A DNA stretch of 64,000 nt from positions 62,001 to 126,000 of the forward strand of contig NZ_UFQB01000015.1 of the NCBI RefSeq assembly GCF_900496965.1, given 5' to 3'. Position numbers and translations under genes: made by a program. The notes below the pieces were generated by a model. That model made no database searches and was not told the DNA's origin. It saw only the letters and a program-made list of their open reading frames with translations. The DNA comes from Achromobacter agilis (GTDB taxonomy: Bacteria; Pseudomonadota; Gammaproteobacteria; Burkholderiales; Burkholderiaceae_B). This document shows, piece after piece, positions 52,910 to 63,783 of the stretch. Positions within the stretch are counted from its first letter, which is position 1; every line of letters starts with the position of its first letter.

Positions 52910-54169
52910 ATGCACCTCAACGAACTGAAGGCGCTGCACGTCTCGCAGCTGCTGGAAATGGCCGCCGGCCTGGAAATCGAGAACGCCAACCGCCTGCGCA
53001 AGCAGGAACTGATGTTCGCCATCATGAAACGGCGCGCCAAACAGGGCGAGCAGATCTTCGGCGACGGCGTGCTTGAAGTCCTCCCCGATGGCTTCGGCTT
53101 CCTGCGCTCGCCCGAGACCTCGTATCTGGCCAGCACGGACGATATCTATATCTCTCCTTCGCAGATCCGCCGCTTCAACCTGCATACCGGCGACTCGATC
53201 GAAGGCGAAGTGCGCACGCCCAAGGATGGCGAGCGCTATTTCGCCCTGGTGAAGGTGGACAAGGTCAACGGCGTGGCGCCCGAAGCGATCAAGCATCGCA
53301 TCATGTTCGAAAACCTGACGCCGCTGCATCCGAACCGGACCATGCGCCTGGAACGCGACATCAAGAGCGAGGAAAACCTCACGGGCCGCATTCTGGACGT
53401 CTTCGCCCCCATCGGCATGGGCCAGCGCGGCCTGATCGTCGCCAGCCCCAAGTCCGGCAAGACGGTGATGATGCAGCACATCGCGCACGCCATCACCACG
53501 AACTACCCCGACGCGGTCATGATCGTCCTGCTGGTGGACGAGCGCCCCGAGGAAGTGACCGAAATGCAACGCACGGTGCGCGGCGAAGTGGTGGCGTCGA
53601 CCTTCGACGAACCCGCCACCCGCCACGTGCAAGTCGCGGAAATGGTCATCGAGAAGGCCAAGCGCCTGGTCGAAATGAAGAAAGACGTCGTGATCCTGCT
53701 GGACTCGATCACCCGTCTGGCGCGCGCCTACAACACCGTGGTGCCGGCCTCCGGCAAGGTGTTGACCGGTGGCGTGGATGCCAACGCCCTGCAACGTCCC
53801 AAGCGCTTCTTCGGCGCGGCCCGCAACCTGGAAGAAGGCGGTTCGCTGACCATCCTGGGCACGGCGCTGATCGAAACCGGCAGCCGCATGGACGAAGTCA
53901 TCTACGAAGAGTTCAAGGGCACCGGCAACTCCGAAGTCCACCTCGAGCGCCGCCTGGCCGAAAAGCGCGTCTACCCGTCGATCAACCTGAACAAGTCGGG
54001 CACCCGCCGCGAAGAGCTGCTGATCGCTCCGGATCTGCTGCAGAAGGTCTGGGTGCTGCGCAAGTTCATCCACGACATGGACGAAGTCCAATCCATGGAA
54101 TTCATCCTGGACAAGATGCGCGCCACCAAGACCAACGCCGAATTCTTCGACATGATGAAGAAGAAGTGA
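52910..54169 (+). CDS. rho: Transcription termination factor Rho
   Basis: Hexameric RNA helicase that terminates transcription. The 419-residue protein has the N-terminal Rho_N and cold-shock RNA-binding domains ([18 protein letters not shown], then [17 protein letters not shown]), the Walker [13 protein letters not shown], Walker [17 protein letters not shown], and the Q/R loops ([14 protein letters not shown]). Length is normal. It starts 117 bp after trxA. Confidence 0.98.
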   Translation: MHLNELKALHVSQLLEMAAGLEIENANRLRKQELMFAIMKRRAKQGEQIFGDGVLEVLPDGFGFLRSPETSYLASTDDIYISPSQIRRFNLHTGDSIEGEVRTPKDGERYFALVKVDKVNGVAPEAIKHRIMFENLTPLHPNRTMRLERDIKSEENLTGRILDVFAPIGMGQRGLIVASPKSGKTVMMQHIAHAITTNYPDAVMIVLLVDERPEEVTEMQRTVRGEVVASTFDEPATRHVQVAEMVIEKAKRLVEMKKDVVILLDSITRLARAYNTVVPASGKVLTGGVDANALQRPKRFFGAARNLEEGGSLTILGTALIETGSRMDEVIYEEFKGTGNSEVHLERRLAEKRVYPSINLNKSGTRREELLIAPDLLQKVWVLRKFIHDMDEVQSMEFILDKMRATKTNAEFFDMMKKK

Positions 54170-54170
54170 T

Positions 54171-54260
54171 CCCCCCCGAAGCGCTGCGCGCTTCCCCCCC
54201 AGGGGGGCGCCGCTACGGACCGGCCGAGCCGGCTCCGTGCGGCCTGGCTCTTGGAACATC
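54171..54260. repeat. REP-like structured intergenic element after rho
   Basis: Starting one base after the rho stop: a C7 run, a perfect dyad GAAGCGC-TGC-GCGCTTC (54178-54194), a C6-A-G6 dyad (54195-54207) and a longer dyad around CCGGC-CGA-GCCGG (54215-54238). This style of stacked GC-rich dyads is common between genes of Burkholderiales genomes and probably exists in many copies; here it also separates convergent rho and yhdP. Confidence 0.55.
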
Positions 54261-54299
54261 CTCTTTTTATTGCCTTGGGACCGGCGCTCGGCCGAGGGC

Positions 54300-57200
54300 T
54301 TAGTTCCCGAGGAAGTCTTCCAGCTTGCCGGGCGCCTCGGGGCGCTTCGTCTGCTTGTCCGCGGCCACGGACTTGCCGGCCGAGTCGATCGGCTCGATTT
54401 TCGGGTCGTCCCAACTGCCTGTCACGGCGTATTCCATGGTCATGGCGCGCGCCAGCGGCTGCTTCAGCAGCCACTGCGTCACGAATGCGCCCAGGCCGAT
54501 CAGCGGATTGACCGCCAGCGCCGTCACCATGGCCGCGCCGCTGGCATCCAGGTTGGGAATCACCACCGCTTTCAGATCCCAGCGTTCCCGGATGATGTTG
54601 ACGCCCCCCGCCAGCACGATCGCGGCGACGGGTCCGTTGATCTTGTAGCCTTCCGTGGACGCCACGCCGTCCTTGACGTTCACCCGGCCGCGTATGGTGT
54701 CGAAGGGAAAGCCGTCGCGCAGCAGATTGGTCGGATTCACGTCCAGCCGCGCCAGCCGTTGCAGCGATTGCAGGGACAGCAGTTCCAGCAATCGGGCCGT
54801 GCGGGAATTGACGTGCATGAAGCGGCCCTTGTCCAGGCTGACGTCGACCTCGCCCGCCAGGTCTTCGATCTTGTGGGTCCAGGGCAGGTTGCGCCACGTC
54901 GCCTTGCCCGTCATCGTGCCCTGCCCGGCGGAGACCACCTTCTCGAAGCCGATGCGGTCCATGAACTTTCCGATGTCGTCGTACTTCACCGACGCGTCAA
55001 CGGTCAGCCCCCGGTCCGCGCCCTCCAGCCGCCAGTTGCCCGTCGCGTTCAGGGAAGCCGCCTCATTGACGATGGATAGCTTGTCCAGCCGCCATTGGCG
55101 GCCGCGTTCCAGGTTGGTGCCCTGCACCTGAAGCTCGCCCAGGTTCTTGCCATAGAGCCGGAATTCCTTGGCCTGCAGGTCTATCGCGGGGATGTCCGAC
55201 AGATCGCTGGTGGACGACAAGGCCTCGTCCGCGTCGTTGGTGTCGCCCTCGCCGGCCAGCGACAGGTGCTTCAGGCGCGCGGTAATCTGCCCGGCGATGG
55301 CGCCCGACGCCTCCCGCCATTCCAGCGAACCCGCAGCCTGGCGGGACTGCAGTTCCACGCGCCATTGCGCCGGCCCGGGCCGCGTGGCGTACAGCGTCAG
55401 GTCGTTCAGGGAGTAGCCGCCGGTGCGCAACAAGCCCGTCGCCAGGCTGATACGCTCGGCCGCGGGCAGCATCGGCCGGGCGGCGGCCTTGCCCTTGGCG
55501 CCGCCCTTGCCGGCGGCTGGGCTGAAGCCGTCGGACACTTTTTCCCAGGCGTCGAGGTCCAGTTCCGGCAGGCTGGCGTTCAGGCTCACGCCCCGCTCCG
55601 GCAGGCTGGCCGGACGGCCGATGCCCAATGCGCCGCGCGCGAAATAGGACGGCGCACCCTCGGACGGGGCACGCTCGAGCAGCACATTGACCCCGTCGCC
55701 CAGGCTGGCCGTCAGCCAGCGGCGGTTCTGGGCGCCCCGGTCCTGGGCGGGCGACCATTGCACTTTCAGCAACTGCGACGCCTGTGCCGGCTTGCCCACC
55801 GGGGCGGGCATGTCGATGGCCATCCCCACCAGATCGGACTCGACGGAGATATCCACCGCGCCGCCCCGCTGATAGCCCACCTTGCCTTTGTAGGCGGCCT
55901 TGCCCGAAAAGCGCGACATCGACGGCGTATTGCTCAACTGGGTCAGCGCCGGCCCCGCCAGCGTGCCCTCGAACCGCAACGCGTCCGAACCCTGGACCAG
56001 CCGGCCGGAGATCCTGGCGGGGCCGCCCAGGAATTGCGCCCGGATCTCCTTGGTCTCGACGCCCTTCTCCGAAAACTCCAGGTCTCCGTGCATCTGGCTG
56101 AGCAAGGGCATTTCTGGCATGAACGTGAAACTGTTGTCAGCAAAGCGGATGCGCCCCTGGACCTGCGTATCGTCGGTATTCAGCAAAGGCACTTTCAGCT
56201 TGAGGCCCACCCGCCAGTCGCCGGTTCCCCGGGCCTCTTCCAGGGCGCCGTCCAGCAGGGCCCCCAAGGGCGAATTCGCCGACAGCGCCAGGTACGCCGG
56301 CACCGTTCCGGACGTTTCCCCATTGAGCAGCAATTCGGAGTTTTCCTCCATGTTGGGAATGGTGGCGGAAACGGCCCCCAGCGTCACGGTCTGGCCCGGG
56401 CCCACATGCGCCACCGCGCCGCCCGGGCTGTCCAGCGTCAGGCTGACCTTGTCGATGCGGAAACTGCCGGACAGGTTCTCCAGCATCGGCCAGCCCTTGC
56501 TGTGCCCCCGCGCCGGCGCGTAGTCGACCTTGGCGCCGGTATACGCGCCCGCAATGACGAACTCGCCCTGCGAGGCGGGATCGGCGTAGGGGAAATCGTC
56601 CAGGTCGCCCTTGAGCGTGATGGAGGCGGATTGCATCTCGCCGGCCGGCAGGCCGGTTGCCAGCCATTCGCGCGCATCCGCGTTGACCTCCAGCGGCAGG
56701 TAGCGGTGGATCGCGGGCATGGAGCCGCGGACCATCGTGCCGCGCATGTCGACGCTGCCCGCCGCCGTCTTGCCTTCGCGCTGCCATTGGCCCTGCAAGC
56801 GCACGTCGATGTCGTCGTTGGCCAGGTGCAATTGGGCGACGTCCACGAACCAGTGTTTCGCATCCGGCCCCTTGATGCTGGCGTCTAGCTCGATCTCGCG
56901 CGCGTTCAGCGTGGGATCGGCGAACACGCCCGGCAGCGTCACGGCCAGTTGCTCGGCCTTTCCGGTGATGGACAGGTCCGCGGCCCCCGGGCTGCGCGCC
57001 AGCGGCACATCGTCAAGCTGGACGAAATCGCCGGGCAGGCCCTGGATACGCGCTTGCGCATAGCCCGCCCGGAAGCCGGGGCCATCCGGCGCAGCCGCCC
57101 AACGCGCGCCACGCACTGCCGTATCCGCGGTCAGCACCGTGAATTTGCCCCGTTCGAGCTGCAGCCAGGCGCGCGCGCTCAGGCGGCCCACCACGGTGGG

Positions 57201-58046
57201 AAGGTCGAACCACGGCGCCCAGGCCAGCGGCTCTGCATCGTCCACCTGGGCATAGAGCTGACCGCTCCAGTTGCCGGGATTCGCGGCGTTCACCGCGAAC
57301 AGGCTGCGGTTGAATTCGCCGCGCAGTTCGATCTTGCGCGCCAGCGCATCGCCGGCGGCGGCCCGGAGCACGAAACGATGCGACAGGCTGCCGTTGCGCG
57401 CCAGGAAATCCACCCCCGAGAGCGTCAGCGCGGGCGCCTGGCGCAGGTCGTCCTGCCAGCGGATGGTGGCGCCGCGGACCCGCAGCTCCCGCTGCGCGGC
57501 CAGCCAGCGCAAGGCGGGATGGTTCAGGTCGGAGCCATGCTCGCTGGCATTCAGGTCGATGTCCTGGCCCGCCACCCACAGATGGTTCGAAGCATCGCGC
57601 CGCAGCGTAATCTCGGGCCGTTCGACCTGCAGCCTCGCCAGCTTGGGGGACAGCGCCAGGATGCTGCGCCAGCCCATCACGGCGGAGACGGACGGCAAGG
57701 TCAGCACCGGGTCGACCTCGTCGTCGTAGACCTGCACGGACGTCAGGTCCAGCCGGGGATTCAGCCCCTGCCAGTCCGCCTGAATGGCGCCGATCGCAAC
57801 CCGCGAGCCCAGCGCCTTGCTGGCGTAGGCTTCGATCTGGGGCCGCCATTGGTCTATTCTTGGAAGAACCCAATAGCGCACGCCCAGCACGCCGACGGCC
57901 GCGACGCCATAAACGGCCAGCACCACCCAGAACAGGCAGCAGATCGTTTTTCTTGCCGCCGGGCCAGCCCAGGACGAACGGCCCCCATTGGGGGCGACAG
58001 GCCCGCTTTGCGGGTCCGATGTGGGGGCCTTTTTTGAAACAGACAC
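54300..58046 (-). CDS. YhdP-family AsmA-like envelope protein
   Basis: A 1248-residue protein of the YhdP/DUF3971 family. A single N-terminal transmembrane helix (about 34-60, [23 protein letters not shown]) anchors a long periplasmic beta-rich body resembling AsmA and the bridge-like lipid transport proteins. In E. coli YhdP helps move phospholipids from the inner to the outer membrane. Recognisable family stretches include [22 protein letters not shown] near the start and the C-terminal [16 protein letters not shown]-type AsmA block. It is divergent from glnE with an 81-bp gap to the chosen glnE start. Confidence 0.9.
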   Translation of the reverse strand: MSVSKKAPTSDPQSGPVAPNGGRSSWAGPAARKTICCLFWVVLAVYGVAAVGVLGVRYWVLPRIDQWRPQIEAYASKALGSRVAIGAIQADWQGLNPRLDLTSVQVYDDEVDPVLTLPSVSAVMGWRSILALSPKLARLQVERPEITLRRDASNHLWVAGQDIDLNASEHGSDLNHPALRWLAAQRELRVRGATIRWQDDLRQAPALTLSGVDFLARNGSLSHRFVLRAAAGDALARKIELRGEFNRSLFAVNAANPGNWSGQLYAQVDDAEPLAWAPWFDLPTVVGRLSARAWLQLERGKFTVLTADTAVRGARWAAAPDGPGFRAGYAQARIQGLPGDFVQLDDVPLARSPGAADLSITGKAEQLAVTLPGVFADPTLNAREIELDASIKGPDAKHWFVDVAQLHLANDDIDVRLQGQWQREGKTAAGSVDMRGTMVRGSMPAIHRYLPLEVNADAREWLATGLPAGEMQSASITLKGDLDDFPYADPASQGEFVIAGAYTGAKVDYAPARGHSKGWPMLENLSGSFRIDKVSLTLDSPGGAVAHVGPGQTVTLGAVSATIPNMEENSELLLNGETSGTVPAYLALSANSPLGALLDGALEEARGTGDWRVGLKLKVPLLNTDDTQVQGRIRFADNSFTFMPEMPLLSQMHGDLEFSEKGVETKEIRAQFLGGPARISGRLVQGSDALRFEGTLAGPALTQLSNTPSMSRFSGKAAYKGKVGYQRGGAVDISVESDLVGMAIDMPAPVGKPAQASQLLKVQWSPAQDRGAQNRRWLTASLGDGVNVLLERAPSEGAPSYFARGALGIGRPASLPERGVSLNASLPELDLDAWEKVSDGFSPAAGKGGAKGKAAARPMLPAAERISLATGLLRTGGYSLNDLTLYATRPGPAQWRVELQSRQAAGSLEWREASGAIAGQITARLKHLSLAGEGDTNDADEALSSTSDLSDIPAIDLQAKEFRLYGKNLGELQVQGTNLERGRQWRLDKLSIVNEAASLNATGNWRLEGADRGLTVDASVKYDDIGKFMDRIGFEKVVSAGQGTMTGKATWRNLPWTHKIEDLAGEVDVSLDKGRFMHVNSRTARLLELLSLQSLQRLARLDVNPTNLLRDGFPFDTIRGRVNVKDGVASTEGYKINGPVAAIVLAGGVNIIRERWDLKAVVIPNLDASGAAMVTALAVNPLIGLGAFVTQWLLKQPLARAMTMEYAVTGSWDDPKIEPIDSAGKSVAADKQTKRPEAPGKLEDFLGN

Positions 58047-58127
58047 GGATCAGTGGGCAGGAGAATTGTCTTGCGGTATCGTCCCCACTTATACCTGAAA
58101 CGAGCCTATTCCGCCGCCCCTTTCGCC

Positions 58128-60908
58128 ATGTCCACGCCCTCCCTGCCCGCCCCCGCCCTTGCCTGGTCCGGCTATCTGCGCCGCCGACTCGACGCCCATC
58201 CGGATCTGGCTGTCTGGCTCGAACAGGCCGTGCTCCAGCCGGTCACGCCCGCCCGCATCGCCGAATGGCAGACCGAGCTGGCCGGGCCTGGCGCGCCTGA
58301 TGTGCTGCCCGTCGACGCCTGCCGCAGGGTATTGCGCAAACTGCGCGAACGCATCTTCAACACCCTCATCGTGCGCGACCTGGCTGGCAACGCCCCGATC
58401 GAGGAAGTCGTGGGCGCCATGACCGCGCTGGCCGATGCCGCCGTGGCCGCGGCGTACCGCAGCGTGGCGGCCGACCTGGCCGCCGTCCACGGCGTGCCCC
58501 GGGACCCCGCCACCGGCAAACCGCAGGAAATGCTGATCGTGGGCATGGGCAAGCTCGGCGGCTGCGAACTGAACGTGTCCTCCGACATCGACCTGATCAT
58601 GCTGTACGGCGAGGAAGGCGAGACCGACGGCCCGCGCCGCATCAGCCACCACGAGTTCTACGGCCGCCTGACGCGGCGCATGATGCCCGTGCTGTCGGAA
58701 GTGGACGCCGACGGGCAGGTCTTCCGGACCGACTTGCGGCTGCGCCCCGATGGCGATTCCGGCCCCCTGGCATGGAGCCTGGACGCGCTGGAGCACTACC
58801 TGATCGGCCAGGGCCGCGAATGGGAACGTTATGCGTGGCTCAAGGCGCGGCTGATGCCGGCCCAGGCGTTCGAAGGCAGCGATAGCGCCGCCCAGGCGCG
58901 GCAGCTGGAAAGCCTGCGCGTGCCCTTCGTCTACCGCAAGTATTTCGATTTCGATGCCCTGGCCGCCCTGCGCGCCCTGCGAGAACGCATCCGCCAGGAC
59001 TGGCAGCGGCGCGCCCAGGCGCGCAGCGGCATCGACAGCGCGAACAACATCAAGCTGGGCGACGGCGGCATCCGCGAGATTGAATTCGTGGTGCAGCTTG
59101 CCCAGCTGATCCGCGGCGGCCGCATGCCCGCCCTGCAGAAGCGCGGCCTGCTGGAAGCGCTGCATGCGGAAAGCGTCGCGGGCCTGATGCCCGAGCAAGA
59201 CGCCCGGCGCCTGGAGGAAGCTTACCGCTACCTGCGGCGCACCGAACATGCCCTGCAGTACCGCGAGGACGCGCAAACCCATCTGCTGCCGGGCGATCCC
59301 GCGCAGCGCGCCGACCTGGCCGCGGCGCTGGGCATGAGCCCCGAAGACTTCGAAAGCACGCTGGCCGCGCACCGCGAATTCGTGTCGCAGACGTTCCGCA
59401 ACGTGTTCCGCATCATGGGCATGGGCGAAACCGAGGACCCGCCGCCCGCGCCGGGCGCAACCGAACCCTCGTCCTGCGAGGACGATACGGACGGCAACAG
59501 CGAACTGGCCCAACAGATCCGGCAAGCCTTCGGCGATGCCGGGCAAGACCTGTTGCGCCGCACCGAAACCCTGCTCAACAGCCATCGGGTGCGCAGTCTG
59601 CCCGAGAGCAGCCGCAAGCGGATGGACGTGCTGCTGCCCGCCGCGCTGCGCGCCGCTTTGCAGACCCCGGCCCCGCTGGAGGCCACCGTGCGCCTGTTCG
59701 ACCTGATCGAAAAGATCGCGCAGCGCAGCGCCTACCTGGCCCTGCTGGCCGAGTACCCGGACACCCTGGCCCGCGTCGCCCGCATGGTCGCCGCCAGCCC
59801 CTGGGCCGCCCAGTACCTGACGCAGCATCCCCTGCTGCTCGACAGCCTGATCGACTGGCGCACCCTGTTCGAACCGCTGGACTTCGTCCAGATCGCGCGC
59901 CAGCTGACCGCGGACCTGGACGCGTGCCGCCTGCCTGACGGCGATCCCGACATCGAACGGCAAATGAACCTGATGCGCGACGTGCAGCGCCAGGCCAGTT
60001 TCCAGCTGCTGGCGCAGGACCTGGAAGGCGAGCTCACCGTGGAAAAACTGGCCGACCAGCTGTCCGCGCTGGCCGACCTCCTGCTGACCGAAACCATCCG
60101 CCGCGCCTGGCCGCTGGTGAACCGCCAGGAAGGCGCCGCCGCCCGTTTCGCCGTGATTGCCTACGGCAAGCTGGGCGGCAAGGAACTGGGCTATGCCTCA
60201 GACCTGGACCTGGTGTTCCTGTTCGACGACCCGCGCGAGGATGCCGCCGAGGTCTATGCCAAGCTGGGCCGGCGCATGACCTCCTGGCTTTCGACCATGA
60301 CGTCCTCGGGCCGGCTGTACGAGGTGGACCTGCGCCTGCGGCCGGACGGCGACGCCGGCCTGCTGGCGGTCTCCGTCGAAGCCTTCGAGCAATACCAGCA
60401 CAAGCACGCCTGGGCCTGGGAGCACCAGGCGCTGACCCGCGCACGCCACGCCGCCGGCGATGCCGGCATCGGCGCCCGGTTCGAACGGATCCGCGAAGAC
60501 ATCCTGGTGCTGCCCCGCGACGCCGCGGCGCTGCGCGACGAGGTGCTGGCGATGCGCGAAAAGATCAACGCGGGCCATCCCAACACCAGCCAGCTATTCG
60601 ACCTGAAACATGATCGGGGCGGCATGGTCGACGTGGAATTCGTCACCCAGTACCTGGTGCTCTGCCATTCGGGCACGCACCCGGAACTGGTGCGCAATCT
60701 GGGCAACATCGCGCTGCTGCGGCTGGCGGGCGAGGCGGGCCTGATCGCGCCGGAACTTGCCGCCCGCGCCGGCGACGCCTATCGCACGCTGCGCCGCGCC
60801 CAGCACCAGTTGCGCCTGCAAGGGGTGGAAAAGGCGCGCGTCGCGCCCGATCAGCTGCAGGACGAGCGGGCCGCCGTACGCGAGCTCTGGACGGCGGTAC
60901 TGGGATGA
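58128..60908 (+). CDS. glnE: Bifunctional glutamine synthetase adenylyltransferase/adenylyl-removing enzyme
   Basis: Controls glutamine synthetase by AMP addition and removal under PII signals. The 926-residue protein has two nucleotidyltransferase domains. The N-terminal adenylyl-removing domain carries [19 protein letters not shown] and the C-terminal adenylyltransferase domain carries [20 protein letters not shown]. Each is followed by a GlnD-PII-uridylyltransferase-type helical domain ([20 protein letters not shown]). ATG 58128 ([13 protein letters not shown]) is chosen; a longer frame from 58053 overlaps the yhdP promoter region. Confidence 0.96.
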   Translation: MSTPSLPAPALAWSGYLRRRLDAHPDLAVWLEQAVLQPVTPARIAEWQTELAGPGAPDVLPVDACRRVLRKLRERIFNTLIVRDLAGNAPIEEVVGAMTALADAAVAAAYRSVAADLAAVHGVPRDPATGKPQEMLIVGMGKLGGCELNVSSDIDLIMLYGEEGETDGPRRISHHEFYGRLTRRMMPVLSEVDADGQVFRTDLRLRPDGDSGPLAWSLDALEHYLIGQGREWERYAWLKARLMPAQAFEGSDSAAQARQLESLRVPFVYRKYFDFDALAALRALRERIRQDWQRRAQARSGIDSANNIKLGDGGIREIEFVVQLAQLIRGGRMPALQKRGLLEALHAESVAGLMPEQDARRLEEAYRYLRRTEHALQYREDAQTHLLPGDPAQRADLAAALGMSPEDFESTLAAHREFVSQTFRNVFRIMGMGETEDPPPAPGATEPSSCEDDTDGNSELAQQIRQAFGDAGQDLLRRTETLLNSHRVRSLPESSRKRMDVLLPAALRAALQTPAPLEATVRLFDLIEKIAQRSAYLALLAEYPDTLARVARMVAASPWAAQYLTQHPLLLDSLIDWRTLFEPLDFVQIARQLTADLDACRLPDGDPDIERQMNLMRDVQRQASFQLLAQDLEGELTVEKLADQLSALADLLLTETIRRAWPLVNRQEGAAARFAVIAYGKLGGKELGYASDLDLVFLFDDPREDAAEVYAKLGRRMTSWLSTMTSSGRLYEVDLRLRPDGDAGLLAVSVEAFEQYQHKHAWAWEHQALTRARHAAGDAGIGARFERIREDILVLPRDAAALRDEVLAMREKINAGHPNTSQLFDLKHDRGGMVDVEFVTQYLVLCHSGTHPELVRNLGNIALLRLAGEAGLIAPELAARAGDAYRTLRRAQHQLRLQGVEKARVAPDQLQDERAAVRELWTAVLG

Positions 60909-60982
60909 GCGCCGCCGGGCACCGCGCTCGCGGCAACTCGTCGTAAAATAAGGGGTTTTCCGAATTTTCCTGTCCGCAAGCC

Positions 60983-61657
60983 ATGTCCGATCTCGTGCGC
61001 CCCCAACTCGACCTGCCCACCGGCCGCAGCAAAGTGCTGCTGCACTCGTGCTGCGCGCCCTGTTCCGGTGAAGTCATGGAGGCCATGACGGCCTCGGGCA
61101 TCGATTACTCGATCTACTTCTACAACCCGAATATCCATCCGGTCAAAGAGTACGAAATCCGTAAACAGGAGAACATCCGGTTCGCCGAACAGCACGGCAT
61201 CGAGTTCATCGACGCCGACTACGACATGGACAACTGGTTCGACCGCGTCAAGGGTCTGGAAGATTCGCCCGAACGCGGCGAGCGCTGCACGGTCTGTTTC
61301 GACATGCGTTTCGAGCGCACCGCGCTCTATGCGCACGAGCACGGTTTCGACACGATCACGAGCTCGCTGGGCATCTCGCGCTGGAAGGACATGAACCAGA
61401 TCAACGGCTGCGGCGAGCGCGCCGCGGCCCGCTACGACGACCTGGTCTACTGGACCTACAACTGGCGCAAAGGCGGCGGCTCGTCCCGCATGATCGAAAT
61501 CAGCAAACGCGAGAATTTCTATCAGCAGGAATATTGCGGCTGCGTCTATTCGCTGCGCGACACCAACCGCCACCGTCGCTCGCAAGGCCGCGACCGCATC
61601 TACATCGGCGTGAAGTTCTACGGCAAAGAAGACCTGATCAACGACGAACAGCTCTGA
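60983..61657 (+). CDS. queH: Epoxyqueuosine reductase QueH
   Basis: Performs the last step of queuosine synthesis, reducing epoxyqueuosine in tRNA; it is the non-orthologous alternative to QueG. The 224-residue DUF208 protein has the adjacent-cysteine motif HSCCAPCSG (about residues 23-31), [10 protein letters not shown] and the C-terminal [12 protein letters not shown], which supply the 4Fe-4S and diiron-type metal ligands reported for QueH. It follows glnE by 74 bp and is convergent with the AraC-type gene. Confidence 0.92.
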   Translation: MSDLVRPQLDLPTGRSKVLLHSCCAPCSGEVMEAMTASGIDYSIYFYNPNIHPVKEYEIRKQENIRFAEQHGIEFIDADYDMDNWFDRVKGLEDSPERGERCTVCFDMRFERTALYAHEHGFDTITSSLGISRWKDMNQINGCGERAAARYDDLVYWTYNWRKGGGSSRMIEISKRENFYQQEYCGCVYSLRDTNRHRRSQGRDRIYIGVKFYGKEDLINDEQL

Positions 61658-61703
61658 TCGGCCGGCCGGGGCGGCCCGCCCTGGAAAGCGCCCGGCGTGG
61701 GCG

Positions 61704-62657
61704 CTAGCGCTCCTGGCGCCGGTATTCCGACGGCGACGCGCCGAAGCGTTTGCGAAACGCGTGGCTGAAGCGCGCGGCGTCCGAAAATCCGAAGCGGTAG
61801 GCAATATCCCCGATCGACCGGGCGGACTGGGCCACGTCGCAAAGCGTGTCCCGGCAGCGCTCCAGCCGCGCGCTGAGGATGAAGTCGGCAGGCGTGGTGG
61901 ACGCCTGCGCAAAGAGGTTGTACAGGTACCGCCGCGACACCCGGAAGGCCGCTGCGGCGCTGGCGGGAGACAGCGCCGGATCATGCAGGTTTTCGAGTAT
62001 GTGCTGCTGCACGCGGCGCAATTGCGCCTGGCGCAGCTCGGCCTGGTCTTGTTCGGCCAGCGCGCCGGCCTGTTCGCTGATGTCCAGGCCCATCATCTGC
62101 AATACCGCGTTGGCGGCGTCGCGCGACGCGCTTTCCGACAGGTGAGCGTGTTCGGTCATCGCCACGCGCAGGAGGTCCATGGCCATGCGGCCGCAGCCCT
62201 GGCGGGCGCTGAAGCGGCGAGCCACTGCGTTCTGCATGAACGGCTGCCAGGCCTCGACGTGCTTGCCGGGCACTTGCATCACCAGGAAATGCGCCCCATC
62301 GTCCACATCGACTTCGTACGGGCGGGTGGTGTCGTAGATGCCCCATTCACCGGGCATCAGCAAGGCGCTGCGCCGGGCTTGGCGGATTTCGCTGCGGCCC
62401 GACAGTTGCAGCGTCACTTTGTAGCCCGCCGCCACGGACTGGTCGGCCTGCAGCTTGCTGCGGCGCACGCGCTGCGCGCTGCTGCGCAGCTCGCTGACCT
62501 GCATCCAGCCCAGAGAATCCACCGCCACGCTGTTGCGGAAACGCGCGGGAAACACGGCGGACACTTCCAGGGGAACGAAGGTATCGCTGACACTTTCCTG
62601 CCAGCTGGCGCAATCCAGGAAGTGCCTGGGCGCGCTGCGCAAAAGAGACTGAGACAT
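61704..62657 (-). CDS. AraC-family transcriptional regulator
   Basis: A 317-residue regulator with an N-terminal AraC-binding-like domain (about 30-190; TLQLSGRSEIRQARRSALLMPGEWGIYDTTRPYEV, the FeaR/NitR-type signature). A C-terminal two-HTH AraC domain follows (about 215-315; LSPASAAAAFRVSRRYLYNLFA, then SIGDIAYRFGFSDAARFSHAFRKRFG). FeaR of E. coli controls amine oxidase genes, and the gene lies next to a TTQ amine dehydrogenase cluster on the same strand, so it is a good candidate for its regulator. A GGAG Shine-Dalgarno precedes ATG 62657. Confidence 0.9.
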   Translation of the reverse strand: MSQSLLRSAPRHFLDCASWQESVSDTFVPLEVSAVFPARFRNSVAVDSLGWMQVSELRSSAQRVRRSKLQADQSVAAGYKVTLQLSGRSEIRQARRSALLMPGEWGIYDTTRPYEVDVDDGAHFLVMQVPGKHVEAWQPFMQNAVARRFSARQGCGRMAMDLLRVAMTEHAHLSESASRDAANAVLQMMGLDISEQAGALAEQDQAELRQAQLRRVQQHILENLHDPALSPASAAAAFRVSRRYLYNLFAQASTTPADFILSARLERCRDTLCDVAQSARSIGDIAYRFGFSDAARFSHAFRKRFGASPSEYRRQER

Positions 62658-62737
62658 GGCGACTCCGGAATGCTGCCTCTTTCTAGCATCGGGCGGCGGA
62701 GGGGAGTATCGGTAACAACCCCTAAGTTGCCACCCCG

Positions 62738-63265
62738 CTAGGGTTTTCTGTCGCTGCCATAGGAATAATCGGCCAGATTGAACCCTTGCTCCGACAGCGC
62801 CTTCGCCAGCGCGTGGCGCACCGGCACCACGTCCTCGTAGCGACGCTGCCTTGCCGCGGCCACCTCCTCTTCAGCATACGGACGGAAATCCGCGGGCAAT
62901 TGCGCCGGGCTGAATGCTTCGAGCACCCAGTTCAGCACGGCCGCGAGCTCGGCATTGCTCAGCTGCGACTGCGCGGCGCCCGGCACGCGGATCAGGTATT
63001 CACGGCCCGCCGGCAGACGCACGAAAGCGCCGACGGAATTGCGGAAATCGGGAATGCCGTGGCGGCTGCTGCCGCGGCCGTCCACGCGATGGCAGCCTGC
63101 GCACTGCAATACGTAATCGGCACGGGCGTCCTGCCGCAACTGCGCTGCCGCGGGGTCGCCCGGCGCGACGCTTCCTGCGGCGGCGGCCCGCGTCGCGCAC
63201 AGCAGGAGGGCGGCGGCGCAACGCCACCGCCATCCCCGCGCCGGCCGCCGCATCCCGCGCCTCAT
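62738..63265 (-). CDS. Monoheme c-type cytochrome of the amine dehydrogenase cluster
   Basis: A 175-residue exported protein with a signal peptide (about residues 1-32, Arg-rich start and LLLCATRAAAA core) and one heme-binding site CAGCH (about residues 51-55). The mature sequence has no methionine at all, so the usual Met distal ligand of class I cytochromes c is missing; histidines in RHGIPDF and VRHALAK are alternative ligands. It overlaps the TTQ light-chain stop by 4 bp and so is probably an electron acceptor or maturation partner. The ATG at 63265 is chosen for the signal peptide. Confidence 0.82.
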   Translation of the reverse strand: MRRGMRRPARGWRWRCAAALLLCATRAAAAGSVAPGDPAAAQLRQDARADYVLQCAGCHRVDGRGSSRHGIPDFRNSVGAFVRLPAGREYLIRVPGAAQSQLSNAELAAVLNWVLEAFSPAQLPADFRPYAEEEVAAARQRRYEDVVPVRHALAKALSEQGFNLADYSYGSDRKP

Positions 63266-63783
63266 GGCTTCGGCTTCGCCTTGGCCAGGCCCACGATCAC
63301 GGAGGTAGTGCAGTGGAAGATGGAGGACTCGTTGGACATGCACCAGTTCACGTCGTTGTGCAGGAACATCTGATAACCGGGGCGCTCGCGCTCGGCGGAC
63401 GCGCACATGCACTTGCCGCAAGCCGCCTTGCCGCAGCAGTCGTTATAGCTGATGAGGTAGTCCTTGCCGTCCAGCGGATTGTGGCAGGTTCCCACCCACG
63501 ACACCGCCGACGGCGACGTGCCCGGCGGGCAGGACGTCATGCTGCCGCCGCAGCAGGAACACAGGAAGCCGTCCACCGCGCAATACCGCCAGTAGTCGCA
63601 GGCGGTATCGTCCATTTGCGGCTTCTTGGGGTCCGCGGGCGCAGAACGCGCCACGGGCAGCACCGGCATCAGGAAGGCCGTTCCGACCAGCGCCTTGCCG
63701 ATGCGGTTGAGCACGCTGCGCCGGGACGTGGCGTGCGCGACGGAGCGCGTGGCGCGCTCTCCAAGTTTATCCAGCCAGTGCAT
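63262..63783 (-). CDS. Tryptophan-tryptophylquinone amine dehydrogenase, light chain
   Basis: Small subunit of methylamine or aromatic amine dehydrogenase (MauA/AauA family). The 173-residue precursor has a long leader with a twin-Arg motif (SRRSVL, residues 20-25) and a cysteine-rich mature part. The two TTQ tryptophans are Trp96 and Trp147 (VSWVGTC and NDVNWCMS). Their spacing of 51 equals that of Trp57 and Trp108 in methylamine dehydrogenase. Asp115 (SYNDCCG) and Asp71 (AVDGFLC) sit at the spacings of the catalytic Asp76 and Asp32. Methylamine versus aromatic amine specificity depends on the large subunit, outside the window. Confidence 0.93.
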   Translation of the reverse strand: MHWLDKLGERATRSVAHATSRRSVLNRIGKALVGTAFLMPVLPVARSAPADPKKPQMDDTACDYWRYCAVDGFLCSCCGGSMTSCPPGTSPSAVSWVGTCHNPLDGKDYLISYNDCCGKAACGKCMCASAERERPGYQMFLHNDVNWCMSNESSIFHCTTSVIVGLAKAKPKP

